NCBI GenBank assembly: GCA_023091665.1
Contig: JALJCQ010000017.1
Coordinates: 1,674,001-1,738,000 of the forward strand
Direction of reading: 5' to 3'
Length of the DNA stretch: 64,000 nucleotides
DNA from: Pythium myriotylum
Lineage: Eukaryota > Oomycota > Peronosporomycetes > Pythiales > Pythiaceae
Position 1 is the first letter of the stretch; each line of letters opens with the position of its first letter. This document shows, in pieces, positions 10,096-19,567 of the stretch. Position numbers and translations under genes: made by a program. Below the pieces are notes generated by a model, which worked only from the letters and a program-made list of their open reading frames with translations, did not search any database and had not been told where the DNA came from.

Positions 10096-10724
10096 CTGAG
10101 TCGAGCGCTCGCTAAGCGATAGTTAATCGCTTTCACGCAGTGAAACGAGTGAATGGGACAACTTTCGCGGGACTTTTCGAGAGTTCCTTATCCTGTTTTA
10201 CTTCACGGTCGCGCTACTAGTATCGCTTGTTCCTCAAGGACAACTGAAGTTTCTCTGTGAGCCAAATATTATCCTTGCGTTCGGCACATAGTGCCGGCGA
10301 GCAATAACTCAGTAAGGGGATCTCGATAAGAAATAAGTCCGTCTGCTTGGTGTATCCGAAGCTGAATGACGTGGACAAAGCACAACTTGACATCAAAATG
10401 GCTCGTCGTTATTGCTTCGTAGCTCACACCGCCTACTTGGACCAATTCCACACCAAAGGGCGAAACATCAACGAAAAGAGCACTGGCAAGTCTTCGACAG
10501 CGATGGAACCAATGCGCCAAATAATGCTTCAATATTGGTACCTTCGTGCAACATAGGAGTTCTCGTCCGTTGTCACCGTCAGCCTCATGTTGAAATAGGA
10601 GAAAAAAGGAAGAAACGGCGGGCGAGGTCGACATCTTCCGTCGAGCTGTCTGGCGTCGGCGCCTTCTCACGTACCGCCGCGCCCTCCCGCGGCGTCTGTC
10701 TTAAGAGCAGTCGTCGCGAATGCC
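10096..10724. other. Intergenic region upstream of the NEK-like kinase
   Basis: About 630 nt with no confident gene. A plus frame (10347-10556) and an overlapping minus frame (10269-10670, 133 codons) are both open; neither has a recognisable domain or flanking splice partners. The last 100 nt are GC-rich and probably hold the kinase promoter. Confidence 0.4.
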
Positions 10725-12975
10725 ATGTTTAAGTATGAGGAGATTCGATGCATTGGCCGCGGAAGCTACGGCTCAGCGCACTTGGTAACTGAACACGACA
10801 CCAACGAGCGCTTTGTCATCAAGAAGATCCCGATGGAGTTACTCAGCGAAAGTGAAAAACAACAGTCTTTTCGTGAAGTCGAGTTGTTAGCCAAGCTTAA
10901 ACACCCAAATGTTGTCGAGTACAAGGAGAACTTTGTGGAGAACAATGTGATTCACATTGTGATGGCATATTGTGATGGAGGTGATCTTGCTGGACGAATT
11001 AAAGAACGGGCTGCGATAGAAGCAAATGGAGGCCACGGGTACTTTGATGTTCGCCAGATCTTAGACTGGTTTGTTCAGATGGCAATGGCAATCAAGTACT
11101 TGCACGAACAGAGAATTCTGCATCGCGATCTCAAGACCAGCAACATTTTCCTCACCACTCAAAATGTCATCAAACTTGGCGACTTTGGGATTGCAAAAAC
11201 ACTTGATTCGACACTTGATCAGGCAAAAACTGTTGTTGGTACGCCATACTATATGAGCCCCGAGGTCTGCGAAAGCAAACCCTATTCGTACTCGAGCGAT
11301 GTTTGGTCGCTTGGGTGCGTTCTGTATGAGATGGTGGCACTGAAGCACGCGTTCGATGCGCCTAATATTCTTACGCTGATATTGAAAATCGTCCAAAACG
11401 ATGTGAGTGAAGGCAAACTCCAATTTTCTTGGTCGCCCTGACATGCTTGTCTGCCTACAGTTTGCGGCCATCCCAGCCCATTATGACCCCGAAATCTCGG
11501 AGGTTTTGAGACGGTTGCTTGACAAGCGACCTGAAAATCGACCCACAATGGACCAGATTTTTGCAATGCCGTATATTCGAAGTCATATGCAAGGTATGGT
11601 TGACGCGTGATCGCAGCTCCATCATATCTTACAGATATTGTTTACGTGTCAATGCGATCAAGCACTCATGGAGTCTGGTGGGTCATTGAAGATAACGATG
11701 TCTGCTCGACGCGTGCGAAGTATCCCGAAGCGTAAACAACGCAACAAAGTGTGCCGACGTCCAGCAACAGGGGCAAGTCGAATGTTATCTCGCGGGTCGC
11801 CGTCTGGGTTGAACCGATGGGCAGCAATCAGCCCAAATGATCAAGACGATATCCTTGCCGGCGAGTGTAGTGACCTCGAGCTACTCGATGTGTCAGAGAA
11901 TCTGGGCAATACAGCCGTTGATATTCGACAACCAGAGCGTAGCAGAACTCCTGAGCCGCTCGTGGGACCAATTGGAGAGGAGTCAATTTCTGAAAGGCAG
12001 AGTATGAGGTCTCCTCAGACTACAACGATAACAGTCGAAGAGACTGGAAGTATATTCACTCAGTTAGATCAGGTGCCTGACTTAGGATGCCGAGGGAGGT
12101 CAAACTCGGGAGAAGTGCGCGAAGAGATTGACGGACAGACTCACCTCGAGACGGCAGAAGCAATGATGAACCCAAACTTTCAGCGTGTGTATGCCGAAGA
12201 GTGTGACGATAGTCTCACTGTGAAGTATGCGCCACAAATGAGACGCCGGAGCCGAGAGCAACCGAAGCAATACAAACCGGGTCGGAAAGTCAAAGGTAGG
12301 TGTTCCGCCGTTGAATCTCCAGCTAGCGATACGCTTCGAAGGCAAGTCTTCGGCAACCTGGGTGATGATGCTCGTGAGATTGCACCACGTGCACGACCCT
12401 CACTGAGTAGTGCCGAGTATGCCCAATTTAGTGAGACCTTGTCTGCCTCGACGACACTATCACTGTCTCTTGACGATGCAGACGTCGGCAACGTCGATAT
12501 TGCGAAGACCAGACACAGCGAAGCAATCAATCTAAGCGAAAGCAATATTTTACGGCAGCTTCAAATTGAACATGGTAGTTCTGAGGACGAGATCTACTGC
12601 GATGACTGTTCCTCGAATAGCGACAACTACGAGGGAGAAGAGAACTTCTACAGCGAGCATTCAGCGTATAGCGACGACTCGGACTTTGTTGCAGACGAGA
12701 ACGACGCCGAGTACAGCGACGATTTCGAAGATTTGGATGGCGAGGTGATTGAGTATGCTAATGATGATTTCGTGACCGAAGACGTGACCATGACGGACTT
12801 CATTCAGTCGGATGGTTTGCTGAGGTTTCGGGGTGTTCCAACGACGGATAATTCTCGCACCCTTAGTCTCGCCAGCTCTCCTGCAAGCCGTCGGCCACCG
12901 CGAGAAGTGCAATTGGTGATGCGCAACGTGGCCCAAAGTCTGATGGAAAGCTATGAGAATCTCAGGGTGACTTAA
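10725..12975 (+). CDS. NEK-family protein kinase with long acidic tail
   Basis: The first 270 residues are a full Ser/Thr kinase: glycine loop GRGSYGSAHLV, VIKKI lysine, catalytic HRDLKTSNIF, DFG as DFGIAK, activation segment GTPYYMSPE and the final helix RPENRPTMDQIFAMPYI. This pattern is that of NIMA-related kinases, which act on microtubules, centrosomes and cilia. Exon model: 10725-11402, 11461-11593, 11663-12975 (introns 58 and 69 nt), giving about 707 residues. The second intron's acceptor is uncertain: a stronger-looking CAG at 11634 would break the frame, while AAG at 11662 keeps it. If unspliced, the kinase would end at 11610 and the rest would be a separate ORF. The tail is basic at first, then very acidic (Asp/Glu runs near residues 570-640). 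Confidence 0.8.
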
Positions 12976-13053
12976 GACGTAGTTCAACGCACGAAATAGA
13001 AAAGCAGCAATCCGTATGCTCTCCAACTGCGATAATGTGGGTCTTGGTTTCAT

Positions 13054-14684
13054 CTATGATCTGAAGCAGACTGCCGCGAGACTAGTGAGACTCTCGTTAG
13101 GAAACGCGCGATATGCTACTAGATCGTGTTCTGATGTAGTTGAGACTTGAATTTCAACCACTTCGCCAGCACCGATTAAGACAGTTCTCCCGGGGTTCAA
13201 CTCGAGTGACTTGGACGCCCGAGATACTTGACCGGACCCCGATATAACCAAAAGTATAGATGCACCATTCCTTGAGGTCAGGGGACTTGAACATGCGGGA
13301 CGAATCTTCAGAACCTCAATTTCGAACTCTGGGACAGGCGGAGAGTATACTCGGACAACATCGTTCAGACGGTCACCGGCAAGAATTGTCGGTGGTGCTG
13401 TCCGATACGTGAGCATGTTTGACAGTGTTTCTTTGTCGATAAACTTGGGCGTTAAACCAGCTCGAACGACATTGTCGGAACACGCCATACACTCAACGCA
13501 GTCCCCTGACAGATATGCGTGGGGCTCGTTGGCGCCTAAGAACACAGCTTCACCCGGTTCGAGAGTAATGTAGTTGAGAAGGTAGGGACAGAAGCATCCT
13601 ATGTCGTTCCCGTATTGATCGATCAGCCGCAATACCAGCGAATCAACGTCGTTCAATTCTGACGGATGCGTTCCACTCAGTCTTGAACGAATGCTTGCGA
13701 TTTGTGCCACAATTGTGCCTTGATCAGCATGAATAAAAGACCGAAAGTAGTCTCGAAGGGTTTCCTGATCTCGAGCCTGCATTAACGAGCGAGAAACTGC
13801 ATACCAATTATTGATGCTACAGTAAGTAAACTCCTTGAGAGATCTGGTCTCAACCAGTGCACACACCATCAAGATTCGCAATCGCTCGAAGCTCAGGGAC
13901 GTTGCCGAGGTACGCAACAATCTCATCAATTGGTCGAAACTGGCACCTACAGCGTCAATAAATCGCGTTAAACCACAGCGGCCAAACGTGGCGCAAAGAA
14001 GAGCAGTCAACACACAATGCCTCAAAGCGTGTCAGGGCGATCGCCATCTCTGGCTTGTGGTTCGGATCTTTGTACACCGCCGGAGATTTAGCGTGTAGAG
14101 CACGCGCAAGATCGATGTCAGGGTGTGCCTAATTCATACGGGAGTTAATGCACAGCAATTTCAATCAACCACCGAAGGTGCGCAGCACCTGAATCGACAG
14201 CGCTTTACCAACGGAGAGCACCTTAAATAGAAATGGTAGCTCGCCGCTCGCTGAGGCGCCTCCTGCTGCTTGAGGATGACTCTAGTAAACAACAATAAAC
14301 ACGCTTATGTTGATGTTGGCCACGTAGAATGTGCTCGGAGGTCTCTACCTGAAGCCATTCGCTCAGGAGCTCTGAGCTGACCCCATCTCGCACGATCTTG
14401 GCCGGACCACTAGGGTGTGTTCCCATCCTACATTATTTTCGAGAGGTCAGTGCCATTGCGATCGCATACAACAAGAAATCCCTGACCAGAGCTCCGCATA
14501 TGCTGCATCGTCGTGAACGAGGAAGCCTGAATCGCTGCCTTCCTGACAAACCCACACGCATTAATGGGGACTTGATTCTTCGACGGCACAAGCGACCGGA
14601 CCGGACCATGAGTTGCGCGACGAGACTCTCGCGACCATGCTTTCCCCACGCGTAATTCTGGACGACACACTGCAGCTGCTCCAT
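13054..14684 (-). CDS. Mannose-6-phosphate isomerase, type I, multi-exon
   Basis: It interconverts fructose-6-phosphate and mannose-6-phosphate, feeding GDP-mannose and glycosylation. The start exon (14684-14607) encodes [20 protein letters not shown]. Exon 2 (14542-14487) and exon 3 (from 14427) join to give the family's [16 protein letters not shown] block. A later exon ending at 14189 gives [17 protein letters not shown]. The exon from 14128 gives [16 protein letters not shown], including Zn-site and substrate-site elements. After two more introns the long exon to 13054 carries [20 protein letters not shown], the metal-binding cupin motif. At least seven exons. Boundaries around 14324-14275 are the least certain. 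It is divergent from the HIT-finger gene at 15149. The stop is 78 nt from the convergent kinase gene. Confidence 0.88.
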
Positions 14685-15148
14685 CGTGGCTACGCGGAGA
14701 CTTGAGCAATGAAGGAGGAGCACGTCATGCACGTGCACCCTCTTCAAGACTTCGATTGCACCGATCCAGAGGGTCGTGATTCCCTCGTGAGAGTGCCAGG
14801 TTGGACAGTAGGGGTAGGCTTAAGTTGCAGGACTCCTGAAGCAACACAACGTCTCGAAAGCATGGCCTGTTGCGACAGATCATTGAGACACGGGTATATC
14901 TGTTTGGTCGACAACTCAACACGGAATGGCGAGTTTTTGGCGGCGAGAAGCAGTCGTGGGGCATGATGCGCGACAGAATCCTCACCCCAGCAGAGACACC
15001 ACTGATGGCCACGCTCGAAACAGTGACCATGAATAGGGGTAGGTTTACCACGCAGTCTCACGGTTCACCTCTACCGCCACTTCACGCAGACTCCTGAACC
15101 GGTCAAGAGCGACACCAAAAGACACGACCAGAAATCCATCTCGACGGA
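14685..15148. other. Shared upstream region of PMI and ZNHIT3-like genes
   Basis: A 464-nt gap between divergent starts. Short open frames exist on both strands but none shows a domain, a good splice context or conserved-looking composition. It presumably contains both promoters. Confidence 0.5.
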
Positions 15149-15716
15149 GTGATGGCACGCCTGTGCCAAGTCTGCGAGCAGCTCGAGTCCAAGTACAAGT
15201 GCCCGAGCTGCCGCGCTCCATATTGTAGCGCCTCGTGCTACAAGCAGCACAAAGAGGGACGGTGCACGACGGCAGGAACCAGTGACGAGAGTGCTGGAGC
15301 TCCTCCCGTCCCGTCGACGTCAAGTGAAGCGACATGTTGCAACGATGGTGACGAAGACATCGATCCAACCAAGCTTCTCACACTTGAGCAACTCACAAAG
15401 CTGCGCAAGTCGACTTTTACCGAAGAGAATCTAGGAAACAGCCATATCCGGGAGCTGTTAGCTCAAGTATGGTGCTCATGACTGCAACATTGATCACGGG
15501 GAACTTACATATTTTTTTTTGGCACCGTGGCAGATTGACTCGTCTTCGAATCGTATGAAAGCCCTCGAAAAGGCTTTGCTTGATCCAGCTTTTTCAAGCT
15601 TCATGTTCCGAGCCCTTGACGAAGTCAGTGGGTGTCCGTTTGGTTTACATGTTGCGAACTGGAGCTCTGATGTTTGTCTGGATGTGACCACTCAGATCGA
15701 AAGCAACAACGTGTGA
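15149..15716 (+). CDS. HIT-type zinc finger protein, ZNHIT3-like
   Basis: Residues 6-40 form a HIT finger: CQVCEQLESKYKCPSCRAPY, then CSASC, H and C ligands (C-C-C-C-C-C-H-C). The C-terminal half has the helical IDSSSNRMKALEKALLDPAF block seen after the finger in ZNHIT3 proteins. Exons 15149-15466 and 15534-15716 are joined in phase 0 across a 67-nt intron with a T-rich acceptor; the protein is about 165 residues. A second Met three bases later is an equally good start. ZNHIT3 works with NUFIP in box C/D snoRNP assembly. BCD1/ZNHIT6, from the same pathway, is at 53041. The family assignment is firm, the subfamily likely. Confidence 0.78.
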
Positions 15717-15825
15717 GGCAGGAGCAAACTCTCCTATTCAATAGCAATCAATTTTGAAAGGGAATACTAGGCTGAGCAGGATCTTTGACCTTTGCCGGAG
15801 GAAGAAGCTGCGGAGGGGGGAAAGC

Positions 15826-16572
15826 ATGGCTCAGCGCGGAATCCGCTCGTTCATGAGCTCAGTGGTCCCGATGGTGTTGGAGCAGTCACCACGAGGCGAG
15901 CGAGTCTTCGACATCTACTCTCGACTCCTGAAAGAGCGCATTGTGTTTGTTCACGGCCCGGTGAACGACAGCATGGCGTCGCTGGTCACCGCCCAACTCC
16001 TCTTTCTCGAAGCTGAACACCCTGAGAAAGATATCTTCATGTACATCAACAGCCCTGGAGGCGTGGTAACATCAGGGCTTGCTATTTACGACACGATGCA
16101 GTACATCCACCCACGAGTCAGCACGCTTTGCATCGGGCAGGCTGCATCAATGGGGGCGCTTTTGCTGGCTGGAGGGGCGCCGGGTCAGCGCTTCTCTCTT
16201 CCCAACTCCCGTGTAAGTATCCCTGCAGACTGCATGTTCTTCTGATAACTAAGGCAAATATCGTTGAAAACGTACAGATAATGATACACCAACCCTCCGG
16301 CGGCGCTCAAGGGATGGCAAGTGACATTGCAATCCAAGCAGAAGAGATCATCAAACTACGTACGAGGTAGGAGAAGCCAGGACTAAGCTGCCAGAATATC
16401 CTGTCTGACCATTTCGTGCAGGTTAAACGGGCTCTACGCATCTCACACGGGCAAACCGTTGAAAACAATTGAGAAGGCCATGGATCGAGATTTGTTCATG
16501 GACCCTCAGCAGGCGGTTGAGTTCGGGTTGATTGACTCGATCATGAGCAAACGTAATCTCGGCACGAACTAG
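15826..16572 (+). CDS. CLPP: ATP-dependent Clp protease proteolytic subunit (mitochondrial type)
   Basis: Exons 15826-16212, 16278-16366 and 16422-16572 give 208 residues. The catalytic serine is in [12 protein letters not shown] and the histidine in [11 protein letters not shown], with the aspartate near the C-terminal DRD segment. The oxyanion-loop [11 protein letters not shown] is intact. ClpP forms a double heptameric chamber that degrades unfolded proteins with the ClpX ATPase. The start at ATG 15826 is preferred, because the open frame upstream has no ATG. The short Ser/Arg-rich N-terminus ([12 protein letters not shown]) suits mitochondrial import. All introns are 55-65 nt. Confidence 0.93.
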
Positions 16573-16795
16573 AAATCATGGCATAGTGGAATGACCCGAA
16601 GGATACAGCTTCATAAATGCTCTGTTCAAGTTTAGTTGCCCGTGGAGGCGATGCTGGGCACCTAACACAATGATCGTATCGCTTGCTGCCACACATACTC
16701 AGGTTCGCCAGGACACAATTGGGATGTCTCGTTCTGGACGCCATGCGGCAGATATGTGATCAGTGATGCCCAACTATCCCCACAAAGAGGAAAGA

Positions 16796-17271
16796 TTATT
16801 CATCCATTTCTCCTTCAGGCTCATCAGCGAGACCGAGCTCCCATTTCAAATCAGGCAGATGGTCGCCTCTTTTAGCCTGGACCCATACCAAAGAATCTAT
16901 TAGGACACAGGAGTAGAGTTCCCTGGCACCAGCGAGATCACACTTACGGCTTGTCGCAACGAATTAGGGTCGTAAAGCGTGACGACGGCCATGAGCGTGG
17001 CGAATCCACCGAGAGCGATCCCCAAGTGCTTGAGAGCGGTGTATTTCGGGATGTGCGGGGCGTCAAAGTCGATGAGCGTCTCGGGGGCCACTCCATCGTT
17101 CCAGACGAGCTCCGCGTGCTCGTGGAGTGGCTGGGTCGCGGCCGGGAGGCGCGCGAACGGCGGCGGCGGTGGGCGGTGATGGCCTCCACCACCACGAACG
17201 AGCTGCGTCGGGCGGCGTGCGGCCACGCTCACGCCTCCGCGGAGTGTATTGGCGACCACGCGTGAGGTCAT
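16796..17271 (-). CDS. Probable complex I subunit NDUFB8/ASHI-like
   Basis: Exons 17271-16948 and 16876-16796 are joined in phase 0 over a 71-nt intron, giving 134 residues. The N-terminus (MTSRVVANTLRGGVSVAARR) looks like a mitochondrial presequence. A Gly/His/Pro-rich stretch is followed by ELVWNDGVAPETLIDF and one membrane segment (LGIALGGFATLMAVVTLY). The C-terminal exon adds HLPDLKWELGLADEPEG. The W(D/N)DG..PE..IDF plus single-span layout resembles NDUFB8 family proteins of the complex I membrane arm. The assignment rests on remembered family layout, not an alignment. It is divergent from the LYR gene with 108 bp between starts. Confidence 0.6.
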
Positions 17272-17379
17272 CTTCGTCTCTCTGGGCGATTCCGAAGGTC
17301 TCCACGAGAGCACACTGACCGCTCAAACTCTCGGTATAATACCGGTATAAACTTTGTAACGAGGAAACCGATATCGTCC

Positions 17380-17772
17380 ATGTTGGAAAAGCAAAGGTTG
17401 GGAATGCGGACGGAGGTACTGAGACTGTATCGCGACTGCATGCGCTCAGCTCGCAAGTGCCCAGAGTGGGAAAAACGCGAGATGATGAAGGCGTACGTGC
17501 GCATGAAGTTCAGGGACGAGATTAACGTACAGGACATGACGCGCATCAAGCGATTGATCGGGGACGCACGAGAAGAGCTTGAACAAATGGAGTACTACCA
17601 CTCGGTCTTCGCAGAAAAGCAGAGACAGCGCGAAACGGTTGCGGAGTCTTCTGGGGCCGCTTCGGTTCTATCTACCCACTCGTTCATTAATCAGAGCTGT
17701 CCGAGCTGCGGAAGCACTTACTCGCCTCCTGTCGCCAAGTTCTGTTCAACGTGTGGTTTAAAGCGAATGTAA
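17380..17772 (+). CDS. LYR-motif protein with C-terminal zinc ribbon
   Basis: A 130-residue single-exon protein. Residues 9-80 form the three-helix LYR fold: VLRLYRDCMRSARKCPEWEK with the L-Y-R triad and the downstream conserved Phe (MKFRDE). LYR proteins bind acyl carrier protein and act in Fe-S insertion or respiratory-complex assembly in the matrix. Unusually, residues 105-130 add CPSCGSTYSPPVAKFCSTCG, a CXXC..CXXC zinc ribbon of the type found in membrane and ribosomal adaptors. A start at the second Met (17404) would still keep the LYR motif. The neighbouring NDUFB8-like gene is consistent with a mitochondrial role. Confidence 0.75.
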   Translation: MLEKQRLGMRTEVLRLYRDCMRSARKCPEWEKREMMKAYVRMKFRDEINVQDMTRIKRLIGDAREELEQMEYYHSVFAEKQRQRETVAESSGAASVLSTHSFINQSCPSCGSTYSPPVAKFCSTCGLKRM

Positions 17773-17837
17773 TTGGTGTCTATTGAGAAAGCAATCCTTT
17801 CCCCGATCTAAACCAGCCATTACATTCAAGGGCTTGC

Positions 17838-18422
17838 TCATCGCACCAACGAAATAGAACGAGGAGGCCAAACCTACAACGACATACCGGTTAGCGCGGT
17901 CAGCAACCACGCCAATCGTGTGAAGCAGAACCTACTACTGCCGGGACACGTCCGTCAATGAGTGCAGCAGGGACCGCGCCGATGTGTCGTGAATCCACCG
18001 ACATGGTCGCATTGTCTCCTTCGACCCACACGTGGCCCTTTGGAACGACGACTCGACCCGCGCGCGCCTCGTCGAATCGCGGTTGCAACTCAACGGTGTC
18101 TCCCTCCTGTTTCAAGCACGCTTTCCACGATCAATATCGAAGACTCGAGACGCGACCACGCCAAACGTACAAGCGCGAGGATGCGTTTGATGACAAAGGA
18201 ACCGTCACTCCGAGTCGGAGAGCGCAGAAGCACAACGTCACCGCGTTCGTAGCGCCGCCAGCGTGAGGAGAGGCGGTCAATGAGCGCAACGGATCCATCG
18301 GAAATCGTCGGCTCCATTGAGCGGCCGACTCCATAGATCGCGTCGCACGCGAAGACCTTGATCGTGCAAGCCCATCCTAACAGCAATGTCCCGTTGCGCA
18401 GCAAGGAAGCTGGGCGCGCCAT
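17838..18422 (-). CDS. Mitochondrial inner membrane signal peptidase (IMP family), copy 1
   Basis: Exons 18422-18171, 18106-17939 and 17873-17838 give 151 residues. The catalytic serine lies in VGRSMEPTISDG and the general-base lysine in SFVIKRILA, the S26 peptidase dyad. The second exon has the conserved GHVWVEGDNATMSVDSRHIG block. A hydrophobic N-terminal segment (NGTLLLGWACTIKVFACDAI) anchors it in the inner membrane. These enzymes cut sorting signals facing the intermembrane space. It lies head-to-tail with a related gene at 18656-19342. Intron positions after the Lys-bearing block and before a final short W-containing exon match between the copies. Whether this is IMP1 or IMP2 cannot be told by eye. 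Confidence 0.88.
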
Positions 18423-18655
18423 CCTAGCTGCTGTTTCGATTTGCCATTCCAACCAAAAGCACCCCAACCGCAGTTTCATCCAATCGTGTTTGACCAACCA
18501 CGTTGGTTGTCAGAGGGAGAGACCAACCCAGCGTGACATTGGATGCAACTACTGTATCGCTCAATATGGATTGCGACCTACGACTATTGAACTTCAAACA
18601 CCTCGGAGCGTAGACATTGGAATGGTGCGCAGTCAATACCAACTCTATAGTCGTC

Positions 18656-19342
18656 TCAGGATGTTGACCGTTCCTTGAAGGCCTTGGTGATGAACTGCTT
18701 CTCAACAATTGTCAGTTTGGTGAGTGGCCATATCTACAACACGAAGAGGTGAGTCCATTTCCACCAAGACCCGACTCTGCCCACACTTACTCGCATCACA
18801 ACTCGCCCTTGCAGTAGGGCGTAAGGTACAGGACCATAATAGCGCGAGTCGTGAGAATCGTGTTTGTTATCGCCTTCTAGCCACACATGACCGCGCGGGA
18901 TCTGTGCGAGTGAGCGTTGATAACTGATCTCATCATGGCGAAGTCGATCACATCAGTACCTTGTGAAACTCGACCTCCGACGACGAGTAGCGCGGTCGCA
19001 CACAAACGGTGTCTCCTTCCTAACCGTGCCAGCATAATGAAAGTTAGACTCGGCCATACGAATCAAAGCTGTAGCCCTCACTTTGGCGATTATGCGCTTG
19101 CAAACCGTGTGTCGAGGGTTCGAGACGGACTTGGCTATAACAACCTCGCCGCGCTCAAAAGGCCGGAAATGGGGTGTGAGTTTGTCCACAAGCACAATGT
19201 CTCCGTCACGGTTGAGGGTCGGTAGCATGGATGGGCCCACACACTTGATCGTGTCTACTGCCTGCAGTAGGCAGAATGCCGTGCCGGCGAAGCGCGCGAA
19301 GTAGGACGCCACGAGCGCAATCTCTCTCGCGCGCGTGGCCAT
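18656..19342 (-). CDS. Mitochondrial inner membrane signal peptidase (IMP family), copy 2
   Basis: Exons 19342-19082, 19019-18960, 18901-18791 and 18733-18656, all phase 0, give 169 residues. The catalytic serine is in CVGPSMLPTLNRDGDIV and the lysine in TVCKRIIAK; GHVWLEGDNKHDSHDSRYYG follows. The last short exon begins IWPL, parallel to VWPP in copy 1. Compared with copy 1 it has one extra intron splitting the EGDTV exon. The GPSMLPTLN form is typical of Imp1. The tandem arrangement and shared intron positions point to a local duplication, or to the ancient IMP1/IMP2 pair kept side by side. Confidence 0.88.
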
Positions 19343-19567
19343 GGTGCTTCTTGCGTGCAATGGGGGACTGGGATATACCAAAGGAAAGATGATTGGTTCA
19401 ACACAAGAGATATTTCGACCTATCGAATAGTCGATTCGTCGAGTTGAAGCCGCCTATTTTCGGAGGCAGCGATGACGGTGGGGCGGAGGTGGTGGGGAAG
19501 CAAGCCGAGCGAGGAATATGGCAAGCGAAGAAACGACTAAAGAATTAGAGATGTTGGACGGTGAGGC

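Noticed and set aside
15754..15825. Upstream start for ClpP
   Set aside because: The open frame has no ATG before 15826; the extension would need a TTG start and is not conserved-looking.
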